From the NCBI GenBank assembly GCA_963664245.1, contig OY760934.1:1488001-1552000 (forward strand): DNA of 64,000 nucleotides, written 5' to 3'. A program made the translations under genes and the position numbers. Under the pieces are notes generated by a model, which was not told the DNA's origin, searched no databases, and worked only from the letters and a program-made list of their open reading frames with translations. Each line of letters opens with the position of its first letter. Position 1 is the stretch's first letter. Shown here one piece after another: positions 44,406 to 53,893 of the stretch. Source of the DNA: GCA-2711565 sp963664245. GTDB lineage: Bacteria > Bacteroidota > Bacteroidia > Bacteroidales > GCA-2711565.

Positions 44406-47400
44406 TTATAAACCCACTTTTATACCAAAAGAAACGGTTTTCGAATAAGGAAATAATGCATCTGAACTCATTGTAGCATTACCCCTTTCCGGATCAACCC
44501 CCTTAAAAGAGGTCCATGTAAATAAATTAGAAGCAGACACATAAATCATTGCATTTTTTATGTCTAGCTTAGAAAGTAATTTTTCAGGCAGGTCATAATT
44601 AAGGCGAAGCATCTTCAACCTTAAAAAAGATGCATCCTGTAAAGTAGCGTCACTAGGGTTTTTGTTATTGGCATAACCATAATCCAGACGGGGATAAGTA
44701 GCACTTGTATTTTCTGGAGTCCAAGTCTCTGTCAAAGCTTCTGATAAACCATTTTTACCAAGAACATGAATGTTTACCAATAAATAATTTTCCCATAAAG
44801 ATTCATTTCCGATTGAATATTGAAAACTCGCCGACAATGAAAATCCTTTGTAGCTAAACATTGTATTAAAACCTCCAAAATAATCGGGTTGTGTAGTCCC
44901 AATAATCTCTTGATCATCAGAAGTTACCCTATTATCACCTGTCAAATCTTTGTACAAATAATCTCCAGGTCCTGTATATTGGCTATAATAGACCCCGGTA
45001 GATGAAGCTTCATTCAATGCATCAATTTCAGATTGTTCCTGAATAATTTTTTCGACCCTGTAACCCTTTATAATTCCAACAGGGTATCCAACCGTATAAT
45101 AATCTGATTGGTATGAAGATAAAGAACTTCCCTCCATACTTTCTACCTTATTACGATTGGCTGCAATATTAAAACTTACCGACCATCTAAAATCCTTATT
45201 ACGGATAATATCTCCCCCTATTTCAAATTCCCAGCCCTTATTGCTAATTTCAGCTAAATTAGAAGTATAACTGGAAGCTCCTGATTCCAAGGCGTAGGGA
45301 GAAGCTATCAGGACACCGTCTGTATTTTTAAAATAGACTTCGAGCCCAGCGTACAAGCGGTTAGAAAATAAAGAGAAATCAACTCCTGTATTAAATTCTT
45401 TGGTTGATTCCCAATGAATATCGCTATTCGGATAAATAGAGTTCGGAATAATGCTTGTGTTCCCCGGTTCATATTCTTTATCCTTTGCGGCACCAGATTC
45501 AAAATACTGTAAATAGGTAAAATCAGCAACGTTTGCCGAACCAGATTTTCCATAACTAACTCTAAGAATAAGTTGATCTATCTGTTTAATATTTTCCATA
45601 AATTTTTCCCGGTCAATATTCCAGTTTAAGGCTATGGAAGGGAAGGTTGCAACTTTGTTTCCAGGACCAAATTTGGAAGACTTATCTGTTCTAAAGTTCA
45701 AAGTAGCCGTATACTTCCGGTCATAGGAATACTGTATCCTGCTATAAAAAGAATTGATTCCGCTGGAGGCTCTTCCATCTCCAGAACCGGTAAGTGTAAC
45801 TGCAGAAGGAGCATTAGTCAGTACATAATCATCCTGCAGGTCAGAATATGCGTTATAAATCCTGTAATAAGTCGACTTATCCCAAGATGTTCCAGCCATT
45901 ACCTCAAAATCGTGTTTATCAATCACCTTATGGTAATTAGCTTGAAAGCTTAAAGAAGTATTATAGTTTTCCGCAATACTGTTAAACAAATAACTTTTTA
46001 AATTTGAAGATAAGGCTTGAGCCCTAAGTGGTTTAAAATTTCTGCCACGGGTTTTGAATACCCCTGCATTTACATCAGCCCGAAGTTTAAAACCTTCAAA
46101 CATCTTGACTTCCGTATAGGCATTCCCAATAAAAGCAGTTGAATAAGTAATATTTTCATTTTCAAGGGCTGCTACAGGGTTTGCACCAAAACTATTAATG
46201 CGTGTAACACCGGGTTCAACAAGCGTACCTGGATTTGGGTATCGCAAAAACCCTCCGTTTTCATCAAAAACTCCATAATCAGGGCGCATTAACAATATAT
46301 CGTTTGCGTCTGAAGTAGCTGAAGGATTACGGTACCAACCTCCATTATAGTTTAGGGACGAACCTATCTTTAACCATTTTTTTACTTCAGAGTCAATACT
46401 TAGCCTGGCACCATACTTTTTATAGTTGGAGTTTTTAACCAGTGGTTGCTGCTTAGTATATGTAAGCCCAAGGCAAAAATTAGTATGCTCATCACCACCG
46501 CTCACATTTACATTCCACTGATGTGTGGCAGCATTTTTGCGATACACCTCATCCTGCCAGTTGGTATTTGCATCACCAAACACAGGATATTCTTCGCCCG
46601 TATTTAAGTCCAAAAGGCTATCCCAAACTTCTCCTGTCTCAGGGTTTATGATTTGTATAGCACTTGAATAGCCAGATGAAGAACTATTGCCCAAAGCATA
46701 AGCATTAATAGTGCTTCTTGCAATCATAGTATGTAGTTCTTTAAAACCTTCAGCATCCAACATATCCAATTTTCTGATTGGATTATTCATACTTAAGCTA
46801 TAATCAATAGTAGCATGGATCTTCTTGTTTTTTTGACCTCTTTTAGTGGTAATCAAAATAACACCATTAGCCCCGCGTGAACCATAAATTGCAGTTGCTG
46901 CGGCATCCTTTAACACTGTAAAACTCTCAATGTCATTAGGATTGACACTTAATAACAGATTCTGGGAGTTTCCGGCATAACCGCCAACTTCAAATTGGGC
47001 ATCAGTATTAAATGGGACTCCGTCAATTACATATAAGGGCTGGTTGCTACTCCCCCCAAAAGGGGAGGTAATACCCCTCACATGTATCACTGCAGAAGCA
47101 CCTGGTTCTCCAGAAGTTTGGGTGATATGGACCCCTTTTATCTGTCCTCCCAAAATTTGTTCGAAACTTGTAAGACCCACAGACTGTTCTTCTATGTATT
47201 CTCCTTTTATCTGGGAAATCGCACTTCCAATACTTTCTTTTTTAGCCGTACCATAACCAATTACGACCACTTCATCCAAACTGTTTGCTGAAATCTGCAA
47301 AATAACATCAATTGTTGTTTGGGTTCCAACAATAATTTCCTGTGTTTCAAAACCAACATAGGAAATTCTAAGGATGGAATTTACTCCGCTCACTGTAATG

Positions 47401-47906
47401 TTATAAGTCCCATCCGGACTAGTGATAACCCCATTTAACGTTCCCTTTTCAAGAATGGTAGCTCCGGGTAAAGGTTCTCCATCTTTATCAACAACTTTAC
47501 CGGTAATTTCTACTTTAGGCCCGTTGTTTCCTTTGGCTGTTTTTTTCTTTTTAAATACGTAGGTTCCGTCAACTTCCTGCACTGTAATATCGGTATTTTC
47601 AAGAAGTTCAAAAAGCAGCTCAATGGCATTCTTTTCTTTGGCTTTTACATTCAGATTTTTCAGATGTTCAATGTCTTTTTTCCCATAAATAAAAACCAGG
47701 TCTGTTTGTTTTTGGATTTCCCAAATCACTTCTTCTAAAGAAACATTCTTCAGATTCAAAGTCACATTGTCTTTTGACTCAGCATTTTGAGCCAACGATG
47801 GATTAAAGCTGGAGAGAAGCCAGAAAACCAAGGCCAAAAAAGGCATAAAAGTTTTTCTTAACATTCTTCTACCATGCACAAATCCCTTTTGTTCTTTTTT
47901 TTTCAT
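44406..47906 (-). CDS. SusC/RagA-family TonB-dependent transporter with STN signalling domain (system 4)
   Basis: 1166 residues from the ATG at 47906; an in-frame TTG four codons upstream (47918) lies inside the leader sequence shared by susC genes and is unlikely. Signal peptide to about 40 (PSLAQ); STN (about 47-115, VTLNLKNVSLEEVIWEIQ); CarboxypepD_reg-like domain (about 130-212); plug (LDEVVVIGYGTAKKESIGSA; QPLYVIDGVPFNTDAQF; TAIYGSRGANGVILITTKRG); barrel ending KTVSFGIKVGL. The VVIGYGTAKKES plug start is the classical SusC form. The regulatory-domain DNA is strikingly similar to that of system 5. Confidence 0.95.
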   Translation of the reverse strand: MKKKEQKGFVHGRRMLRKTFMPFLALVFWLLSSFNPSLAQNAESKDNVTLNLKNVSLEEVIWEIQKQTDLVFIYGKKDIEHLKNLNVKAKEKNAIELLFELLENTDITVQEVDGTYVFKKKKTAKGNNGPKVEITGKVVDKDGEPLPGATILEKGTLNGVITSPDGTYNITVSGVNSILRISYVGFETQEIIVGTQTTIDVILQISANSLDEVVVIGYGTAKKESIGSAISQIKGEYIEEQSVGLTSFEQILGGQIKGVHITQTSGEPGASAVIHVRGITSPFGGSSNQPLYVIDGVPFNTDAQFEVGGYAGNSQNLLLSVNPNDIESFTVLKDAAATAIYGSRGANGVILITTKRGQKNKKIHATIDYSLSMNNPIRKLDMLDAEGFKELHTMIARSTINAYALGNSSSSGYSSAIQIINPETGEVWDSLLDLNTGEEYPVFGDANTNWQDEVYRKNAATHQWNVNVSGGDEHTNFCLGLTYTKQQPLVKNSNYKKYGARLSIDSEVKKWLKIGSSLNYNGGWYRNPSATSDANDILLMRPDYGVFDENGGFLRYPNPGTLVEPGVTRINSFGANPVAALENENITYSTAFIGNAYTEVKMFEGFKLRADVNAGVFKTRGRNFKPLRAQALSSNLKSYLFNSIAENYNTSLSFQANYHKVIDKHDFEVMAGTSWDKSTYYRIYNAYSDLQDDYVLTNAPSAVTLTGSGDGRASSGINSFYSRIQYSYDRKYTATLNFRTDKSSKFGPGNKVATFPSIALNWNIDREKFMENIKQIDQLILRVSYGKSGSANVADFTYLQYFESGAAKDKEYEPGNTSIIPNSIYPNSDIHWESTKEFNTGVDFSLFSNRLYAGLEVYFKNTDGVLIASPYALESGASSYTSNLAEISNKGWEFEIGGDIIRNKDFRWSVSFNIAANRNKVESMEGSSLSSYQSDYYTVGYPVGIIKGYRVEKIIQEQSEIDALNEASSTGVYYSQYTGPGDYLYKDLTGDNRVTSDDQEIIGTTQPDYFGGFNTMFSYKGFSLSASFQYSIGNESLWENYLLVNIHVLGKNGLSEALTETWTPENTSATYPRLDYGYANNKNPSDATLQDASFLRLKMLRLNYDLPEKLLSKLDIKNAMIYVSASNLFTWTSFKGVDPERGNATMSSDALFPYSKTVSFGIKVGL

Positions 47907-47918
47907 AAATTTGTACAA

Positions 47919-47991
47919 TTAAGTTAGACACTTCTAATTTAGATTCAAAGGATACGGTTGATGCCTCCCAATATCTTCCGTATCTTTTTTT
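47919..47991 (+). ncRNA. Predicted antisense small RNA between susC and fecR (system 4)
   Basis: TAAATTTG (47906-47913, plus strand) overlaps the susC start codon. GATACGG (47951-47957) pairs with CCGTATC (47978-47984), extended by AAAG/TTTT, and is followed by a T-run (47985-47991) ten bases before the fecR stop. The loop is longer (20 bases) than in the other four systems. The implied RNA is about 73 nt and complementary to the susC leader. Confidence 0.4.
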
Positions 47992-48000
47992 AAATTAGTT

Positions 48001-49191
48001 TTATTTGTTCACGCTTATCGTGAATTTTTTTCCTTCTTGTTTAATATTTACTAAGTTGGTTTGGGTCATAATATTAAAAATTCCGTTTACTTCATCATAG
48101 CGGTTTATCCGGGCACCAAAAAGAACATCTTTTGCTGCCTCATCGCCAAACTCAACCTCAAAGTCATACCAGCGTTTTAAATCTTTAATGATGTTTTCCA
48201 AAGACTGGTTTTTAAATACAAACCTCCCGTCTTTCCAAGCTGTATAGATGCCAGATTCAACTTTTTGTACCTGTATACGGTGATTGACATCCTGAATACT
48301 TGCCTGATCGCCGGGTTTTAGCTCAAGCACCGAAGCATCGTCGTAACGGTGTTGAATACTCACACTCCCTTCAACCAGCGTGGTTTTTTCAAAATATTCA
48401 TCGTCGTACGATTTAATATTAAAGGTCGTTCCCAAAACTTTTACAACGGATTTGCCGGTCAAAACTTTAAATGGCATTTCGGTATCGCGAGCCACCTCAA
48501 AATAGGCCTCCCCGGAAAGCTCCACAATTCTTTCGTTTTTAATGAAGCGAACCGGGAATTTAATTTCACTTTGAGCATTTAGGTAAACTTTGGTTCCATC
48601 AGAAAGTGTTAACGAAAACTCTTCGCCTTTTGAGGTTTTGATGGTATTAAAAATTTCTTTTTCCTTCTCAGGTAAAATATGTTTATCGGCATAATTTATA
48701 GAGCCTTGCTCTTTATTAATTTTGGTGCCATCTTTTTCCAGCAATGTAAAAGAATTATCAGCTGTCAACGAAATTTGCTCGCCATTATCCATAATAAGTT
48801 TTGCTCCTCTAATTCCAGGCTGAATTAAAGGTTGTACCGCTTGTTTCTGAGAATTTTCTACCAGATAATTCTGCAAAATAAAAAATGTGGAGAAAAACAA
48901 GACGATTATAGCAGCTACTTTAGAAAGCTTATAATACAGGTTCCTAAGGGAAGTTTTTCGTTGAACCCCTTTGTCAAACAAAGCCCAGGCTTCTTTAGTA
49001 TCGTAATTACTAGTAGCATGCAACTGGTCGGCAAACCAATCCGTCATTAAAATACCTTCGTAAATTTTTTGATTTTCTTCCGATTCCGTCAGCCAGTTAT
49101 TCAATATTTCCTGCTCCTGAACGGAAATTGTTTTATTCATTTCTGCTGCAATCAGCTTTGAAATTTTTAAATATGTCGGGGTTAACTCCAT
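48001..49191 (-). CDS. FecR-family anti-sigma factor (system 4)
   Basis: 396 residues. Cytoplasmic part (ISKLIAAEMNKTISVQEQEILNNWL, ESEENQKIYEGI), membrane helix at about 91-108 (KVAAIIVLFFSTFFILQNYL), FecR domain (IKTSKGEEFSLTLSDGTKVYLNAQSEIKFP; SGEAYFEV; VLGTTFNIKSY) and C-terminal segment (YTAWKDGRFVFKNQSLENIIKDLKRWYD). It is the only FecR here whose sigma gene (49360) is divergent rather than upstream in the same operon. The two start codons are 168 bases apart. Confidence 0.93.
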   Translation of the reverse strand: MELTPTYLKISKLIAAEMNKTISVQEQEILNNWLTESEENQKIYEGILMTDWFADQLHATSNYDTKEAWALFDKGVQRKTSLRNLYYKLSKVAAIIVLFFSTFFILQNYLVENSQKQAVQPLIQPGIRGAKLIMDNGEQISLTADNSFTLLEKDGTKINKEQGSINYADKHILPEKEKEIFNTIKTSKGEEFSLTLSDGTKVYLNAQSEIKFPVRFIKNERIVELSGEAYFEVARDTEMPFKVLTGKSVVKVLGTTFNIKSYDDEYFEKTTLVEGSVSIQHRYDDASVLELKPGDQASIQDVNHRIQVQKVESGIYTAWKDGRFVFKNQSLENIIKDLKRWYDFEVEFGDEAAKDVLFGARINRYDEVNGIFNIMTQTNLVNIKQEGKKFTISVNK

Positions 49192-49333
49192 TAATTTTTT
49201 GATCTTTTATATAAAACACATCAAAATACAAACTTGGGTATTCTAAAACTAAAATTTTTACAAAAAAACATTTGCCGATTAAAAAGATAGAACTAAATTA
49301 TGCAGGCGAACGATAAGGGTTTTTCAATTTTTA

Positions 49334-49341
49334 TATTTTTG
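49334..49341 (+). promoter_or_regulatory. Candidate -7 box of the system 4 sigma gene
   Basis: TATTTTTG on the plus strand fits TAnnTTTG, 18 bases before the sigma start codon (49360); no clear -33 TTTG is seen at 19-21 bases upstream. The leader between box and ATG ends in TTACAAATTT, the same sequence that precedes several susC start codons on the minus strand. Confidence 0.35.
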
Positions 49342-49359
49342 TAGGATACTTACAAATTT

Positions 49360-49905
49360 ATGCACGATTCAAGGAATATTTTATCAGATATAAAAGATGG
49401 GAGCAAAAGTGCTTTCAAAGAGTTCTTTGAAGATATCTATCCAATATTGTGTGTATTTGCCGAAAATTTTTTAAGAACAAAAGATCAGAGTAAGGATGTT
49501 GCCCAGGAGGCATTACTAAAATTTTGGGAAAAGAAAAACGAGTTTGAAAATATTCAAGGGGTAAAAGGATATTTATACATCAGTATAAGAAACCGATGCA
49601 TCAATATTTTAAAACGCTCCAAAAAGTCAGAAGACCTTGAAAGCCTGAAAGAACTAGAATCGGAATCTTTTTTAAAAAAGAACATTATTAACCAGGAAAC
49701 TTTTGCAGAGGTTCGAAGAGCTGTAGAAAGGTTACCAAAACGCATGCGTGAAATCATTGAACTTTCGATGCAAGGGCTAAAGAACCCTGAAATTGCCGAG
49801 CAGTTGGGCATCTCAACAAATTCGGTTCATACTTCTAAAAAAACGGCTTACTGTAAACTAAGAGACGCACTTAAAGACAAATACTATTTGTTGTTGTTTT
49901 TGTAG
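49360..49905 (+). CDS. ECF RNA polymerase sigma factor, FecI-like (system 4, divergent)
   Basis: 181 residues, the only intact plus-strand protein gene in the window. Region 2: FAENFLRTKDQSKDVAQEALLKFWE and YLYISIRNRCINILKR; region 4: LPKRMREIIELSMQGLKNPEIAEQLGISTNSVHTSKKTAYCKL. The recognition helix NSVHTSKKTA differs from the NTVxTHxTKA form of systems 1-3. It is divergent from FecR 48001 and convergent with TlpA 50004, and ends in a bidirectional terminator. A degraded relative is at 41487. Confidence 0.92.
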   Translation: MHDSRNILSDIKDGSKSAFKEFFEDIYPILCVFAENFLRTKDQSKDVAQEALLKFWEKKNEFENIQGVKGYLYISIRNRCINILKRSKKSEDLESLKELESESFLKKNIINQETFAEVRRAVERLPKRMREIIELSMQGLKNPEIAEQLGISTNSVHTSKKTAYCKLRDALKDKYYLLLFL

Positions 49906-49951
49906 CAAGAAATTATATCGCATAAAAATTAGGATAATCAATTAATATGCA

Positions 49952-49984
49952 AAAAGGAGCCATCTGAAAAAACAAGCTCCTTTT
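49952..49984. terminator. Bidirectional terminator between convergent sigma and TlpA genes
   Basis: AAAAGGAGC (49952-49960) pairs with GCTCCTTTT (49976-49984) around a 15-base loop. T-rich tails are available in both directions, which fits its place between the sigma gene (stop 49905, plus strand) and the TlpA gene (stop 50004, minus strand). Confidence 0.65.
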
Positions 49985-50003
49985 CTATTGCAATTTAAAC
50001 CTA

Positions 50004-51170
50004 TTATTTTGCCAATAGCTCTTCTAATTTCTGATCAAGTTCTTCTCTGCGAAGCTTGAAAGCGATAATTGTACCGCTTTTATCAACTAAATAATTGGTC
50101 GGAACCCCCATAACGCCATACATTTTTACAACAGGACTTTTATATGCTAACATATCGCCTACGTTAATCCAGGGGATACCTTCTTCCTTTGTCGCCTTTT
50201 CCCATCTATGCTTTTCATGATCGAGGGTAAACGACACGATTTCAAAACCTCTATTTTTATATTTTTCATAGGCTTTTTTCATATAGGGTATTTCTGCCCT
50301 GCAAGGGGAACACCAGGAAGCCCAAAATTCAACCAAAACATATTTATTTTCTTTCAGTACATCGGACAGGTGAAATTCTACACCATTAATATCTTTAGCC
50401 GAAAAATCTTTGATACTCTTCCCAACCCCTACTTTTTGCTGGTTTCTCATGAACAATTCAATTTTTTTAGCACTTTCGCGAAGTATTACAATCTCGGGGA
50501 CAGTGCCTAATTCTTTTTCCAACGTTTCCAGTTCACTCTCGTAGCTGACTCTTGTATTTGAATGAGAAATAGCTAAAAGTCTTGCATAAGGATCCGGGTG
50601 GTTATAACGAATACTGTCAAATTTCTCAAGCATGGTAAAACAGAATGATCTATTCAATTCAAGATATTTTTTATGTTTAGCCCGGTCTTTATAATAATCC
50701 TCTTGTGTCATTGTTGCTGAATATTCTTTTATTGCCTTCTTTTTAGCCAGATACTCAGGATCGTTAAATACCTTGTTCAATACAATTTCGTTATACTTTC
50801 CACCGGAAATTGTGGCTTTGGAAATATCCGGATTGTAATCCAAATGTATTTCTCCTGCTTCCAAAATAAAATCCCCTTTACAATATTTAAAATCTCCTTG
50901 CTGGCTCCTTAAGCTAAAGATGGCGTTTTGTGGATGTTGTATACTTCCAGTACACGTAAACTTACCATCTTTAATGATTGGTTTTGCTATTATCTTTGTG
51001 CCTCCGACAACAGTATCTCTGACAACTATTTCAATTACATCTCCTTCAAATTTGTCCCAGTTGCTTCCTTTGATTATAAAGCTTGTATCCTTCATCCTTT
51101 TTTCCGAATGATTATTACACCCTATAATTACGATCAATAAAGACAGTATAAATCCTATTATTTTTTTCAT
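50004..51170 (-). CDS. TlpA-like thiol-disulfide oxidoreductase lipoprotein (WCSPC, system 5)
   Basis: 388 residues. Lipobox VIIGC (Cys18); DUF4369-like domain (about 30-115); helical middle (YKDRAKHKKYLELNRSF); thioredoxin domain from about 249 with FWASWCSPCRAEIPYMKKAYEKYK (W286 to C290) and GVPTNYLVDKSG after it. It is highly similar to 41670 throughout and shares its context: convergent with a sigma gene on the left and downstream of a SusCD operon on the right. A 226-base gap with a strong stem-loop separates it from 51397, so it may have its own promoter. Confidence 0.88.
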   Translation of the reverse strand: MKKIIGFILSLLIVIIGCNNHSEKRMKDTSFIIKGSNWDKFEGDVIEIVVRDTVVGGTKIIAKPIIKDGKFTCTGSIQHPQNAIFSLRSQQGDFKYCKGDFILEAGEIHLDYNPDISKATISGGKYNEIVLNKVFNDPEYLAKKKAIKEYSATMTQEDYYKDRAKHKKYLELNRSFCFTMLEKFDSIRYNHPDPYARLLAISHSNTRVSYESELETLEKELGTVPEIVILRESAKKIELFMRNQQKVGVGKSIKDFSAKDINGVEFHLSDVLKENKYVLVEFWASWCSPCRAEIPYMKKAYEKYKNRGFEIVSFTLDHEKHRWEKATKEEGIPWINVGDMLAYKSPVVKMYGVMGVPTNYLVDKSGTIIAFKLRREELDQKLEELLAK

Positions 51171-51274
51171 TTTTACTTATTTTATTTTGTTCTTTTTATT
51201 AATAAAAAATCTCATCATAACGATTGTTTTATTACAAATATCCTGACAAGATTAAAATATACAACTCAAATTTA

Positions 51275-51308
51275 GAAAAGAGATTATCTGTTTAGATAAT
51301 CTCTTTTC
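51275..51308. terminator. Perfect 15-bp stem-loop downstream of the system 5 core genes
   Basis: GAAAAGAGATTATCT (51275-51289) pairs without mismatch with AGATAATCTCTTTTC (51294-51308) around GTTT. The A-rich and T-rich ends of the stem make it terminator-like in both directions. It lies about 90 bases after the stop of 51397 and 105 bases before the TlpA start at 51170. The rest of the gap 51171-51396 shows nothing else. Confidence 0.55.
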
Positions 51309-51396
51309 CAGATACAATACACAGAAAATCATTTTACTACATACAAATAACATTCTTTAAAATTCGATTCATGATTTCCCGGGATGTTAATTTAAC

Positions 51397-52308
51397 TTAT
51401 AAATCAGTCCCTATAGACTGCCAGGCAGTTGAGACGGCTTCCATATCCATTCCATAATTCTCTAACATATACGCAACAATTATATCATATTTCTTTTGAA
51501 TGATTGAGTTGGTTGTCAATAGAGGATCTCTCTCCGCTTTTGGACGAGAAATAATCCAAACAACATAAGACGCCCAATCCTGATAAGGATAATCTGCATA
51601 TGCATATGTTCCGTATGGATGGATAAAACCAGCAGCTATTGCCTCGTCTTCATGATATACAGAACTCCTTATAATGGGATCACCTTCTTCTGAAAGCTCA
51701 TCATAATAGTTTCCTGCTGATAGACCTATAAAATTTTCAGGCACAGAGAAGTAATAATTAAATGTACTTCCAAAGAACGTATATAACAGACACTCTTTGG
51801 TCAAAAATAAGTCAAAATCCTTAGTATCATTTACACTTCCCAATACATACCACCCCCTAGTCTCTGAATAGAAATCTAAGTTGTATCCATAACTATAATA
51901 TTTATCTGCTGTAGTTGTTGCACCCAAATCACTAATCAATACATATCTTCTATACTTTTGTATCTCCCTATTATCACTAAAAAAATCGAACATCTCTCTC
52001 ATCAGCTTAAGAAAGATTACAGCTCTATTCTCATCTGCTCTTGTTACATAGGTATTTTTAAGTGCATTTGATTGAATTCTACCATTTGGAGTGGTCATAG
52101 CTTCTTCACCAGACAGCTCATAATATATATGTATATCATAATCTTCATAAATTCCATATCTTATCTGGCTTGCTTCTGTGTCACCAAGAACGATCTCGGG
52201 ATATGGTCCTGTAGCTTCAAAATCAGCAGTCAAATCTTCTTCTTTGCTGCATGCACAGAAAAGCACTAGAAAGAAAAGGATTAACATTGTATATTTTATA
52301 TCTTTCAT
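51397..52308 (-). CDS. Metallopeptidase-like lipoprotein lacking its HExxH motif (system 5)
   Basis: 303 residues. Lipobox LFCAC (Cys20). The layout follows the SusCD-associated HExxH lipoprotein family: an early GIYEDYDIHIYYEL, a strand RRYVLISDLGA, a helix KECLLYTFFGSTFNYYF (171-187), and a late GFIHPYGTYAYADYPYQDWASYV. At the expected HEFxH position it reads YTFFGS, and the late D/E-D-F-A-E block is QDWASYV, so none of the zinc ligands is visible. It is probably a non-enzymatic substrate-binding lipoprotein (inference). It lies 34 bases after susD and is the counterpart of 19927 in system 2. Confidence 0.65.
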   Translation of the reverse strand: MKDIKYTMLILFFLVLFCACSKEEDLTADFEATGPYPEIVLGDTEASQIRYGIYEDYDIHIYYELSGEEAMTTPNGRIQSNALKNTYVTRADENRAVIFLKLMREMFDFFSDNREIQKYRRYVLISDLGATTTADKYYSYGYNLDFYSETRGWYVLGSVNDTKDFDLFLTKECLLYTFFGSTFNYYFSVPENFIGLSAGNYYDELSEEGDPIIRSSVYHEDEAIAAGFIHPYGTYAYADYPYQDWASYVVWIISRPKAERDPLLTTNSIIQKKYDIIVAYMLENYGMDMEAVSTAWQSIGTDL

Positions 52309-52342
52309 ATCTTTTATGTTTTTTATTTTACAATTAGTTTAA

Positions 52343-53881
52343 TTATCTGGGAGCCCTACCAATACCTGGATTTATATCAATCTCCTCTGCAGGAACCTGC
52401 AGTACATATCGTGGGTCATCCTGTACGAGACTGGCTGTTTCTCCATAGTAGCCAATTCTGCCACTGATTGCCGGACGTGTTGTTCTTCTCAGATCAAACC
52501 AACGATGTCCTTCAAAGCAGAGTTCTTTTCTTCTTTCTGCATATATGAATGTAAGAAGAGACTCCTTTGTAAAGCTTCCTACAGATAGAGGAACGTACAG
52601 AAGCGGATCAAACTTCTTTTCTCTAATTGCATTTAAATCATTTATTGCCAACTGAAGTTCACTATTTTGAGCATAAGCCTCTGCCCGGTTTAATAAGATC
52701 TCTTCAACCCTTATTACTCTTGTAAAGCCAGTAAAACTGCTATTATCCATATACAATATATTTTTTGTAAATGATCTGTGCTTCCATAATGTAAGCCGCT
52801 CCAAATGAACCCCAAAAATATCCCTGATATAGGTTCCCATAAAGTAGTATCTCCTTACATCTCCTTCTTCAAATATCGCAGCAAAATCTGTATCAATAGT
52901 AAATGATGTTGTTGTTGGCCAATAAGCTAATAAAGGAACACTTTCATTAACACCATTAACAAAAATCATATTACTATTATCCTCATCCAAATAGTTCTGC
53001 CCCTGCTTAAGCTTTGTCGTACTTGTTGATACATTATTCGCTTCATTTGCAAATGAAACGGCATCCCGAAGATCAAACACATTAGAATTTCTTTCCAACA
53101 CCTCTGTAGATATAGTAATCGTCTCATCCCAATTATTCATATACAATGCCACTCTCGATGCGAATGCTTTAGCCCTAAATGCATTAAATAGACTTTTATC
53201 CGTTTTCTCTATTGGATTTTCCTCCATCAAAGTGATTGCCTGATTAATATCTGAAAGTATCTGATTATAAACCTCCTGAACCGTAGCCCTGGTATATGCT
53301 TTATCCTCGGCTCCTGTTGAAGTGGTAACCGGGATACCCAAATCTGTTTCGGCTGTTTCAGGGTTATAATATTGTCCATATAAATTTACCAGGTAGAAGT
53401 ATGAATAGGCCCTTAAAGCATAAGCTTCACCCTTTATATTATTTTTTTCTTCCGTCATAGCATCTCCAACAACTGTAGGGAGTGCATCATCTATCTTATC
53501 TATAACTACATTTGTATAAAATATACTTTCATAAAATCTGGAGAAGGCCCTGTCACCTCCAACAAGTGAAGATTCATGAGTAGTACCCCACATATAAGCA
53601 CTTAATAACTGATCTCCATAATCTGGCATTGGATCACCACCACCATATAAACCGTATACATGATTGGATTCGATCAATTCAACATCATCGCTAAGTGCTT
53701 CAATATATGGCATAATAACCTCTGTTGTAATATAAGCATTATTTAAGAGCTCTCTATAGTCATCAATCGTTGATGGTTCCAGCCTGTTTTGAGGCATCTC
53801 TTCAAGATATTTTTCACATGATGTCAATACAATCAACATCACAAGTATTGTCATCTGATATATTTTAAATATTGTTTTCAT
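52343..53881 (-). CDS. SusD/RagB-family outer-membrane lipoprotein (system 5)
   Basis: 512 residues. Lipobox IVLTSC (Cys at 22) followed by EKYLEEMPQNRLEPSTIDDYRELLNNAYIT. Family segments: IKGEAYALRAYSYFYLVNLYGQYYNP, AFRAKAFASRVALYMNNWDE, RVEEILLNRAEAYAQNSE, and the C-terminal AERRKELCFEGHRWFDLRRTTRP, a textbook SusD ending. The gene follows susC by only 12 bases. It should act as the lid and binding protein of SusC 53894. Confidence 0.94.
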   Translation of the reverse strand: MKTIFKIYQMTILVMLIVLTSCEKYLEEMPQNRLEPSTIDDYRELLNNAYITTEVIMPYIEALSDDVELIESNHVYGLYGGGDPMPDYGDQLLSAYMWGTTHESSLVGGDRAFSRFYESIFYTNVVIDKIDDALPTVVGDAMTEEKNNIKGEAYALRAYSYFYLVNLYGQYYNPETAETDLGIPVTTSTGAEDKAYTRATVQEVYNQILSDINQAITLMEENPIEKTDKSLFNAFRAKAFASRVALYMNNWDETITISTEVLERNSNVFDLRDAVSFANEANNVSTSTTKLKQGQNYLDEDNSNMIFVNGVNESVPLLAYWPTTTSFTIDTDFAAIFEEGDVRRYYFMGTYIRDIFGVHLERLTLWKHRSFTKNILYMDNSSFTGFTRVIRVEEILLNRAEAYAQNSELQLAINDLNAIREKKFDPLLYVPLSVGSFTKESLLTFIYAERRKELCFEGHRWFDLRRTTRPAISGRIGYYGETASLVQDDPRYVLQVPAEEIDINPGIGRAPR

Positions 53882-53893
53882 TGCAACTTGTTT

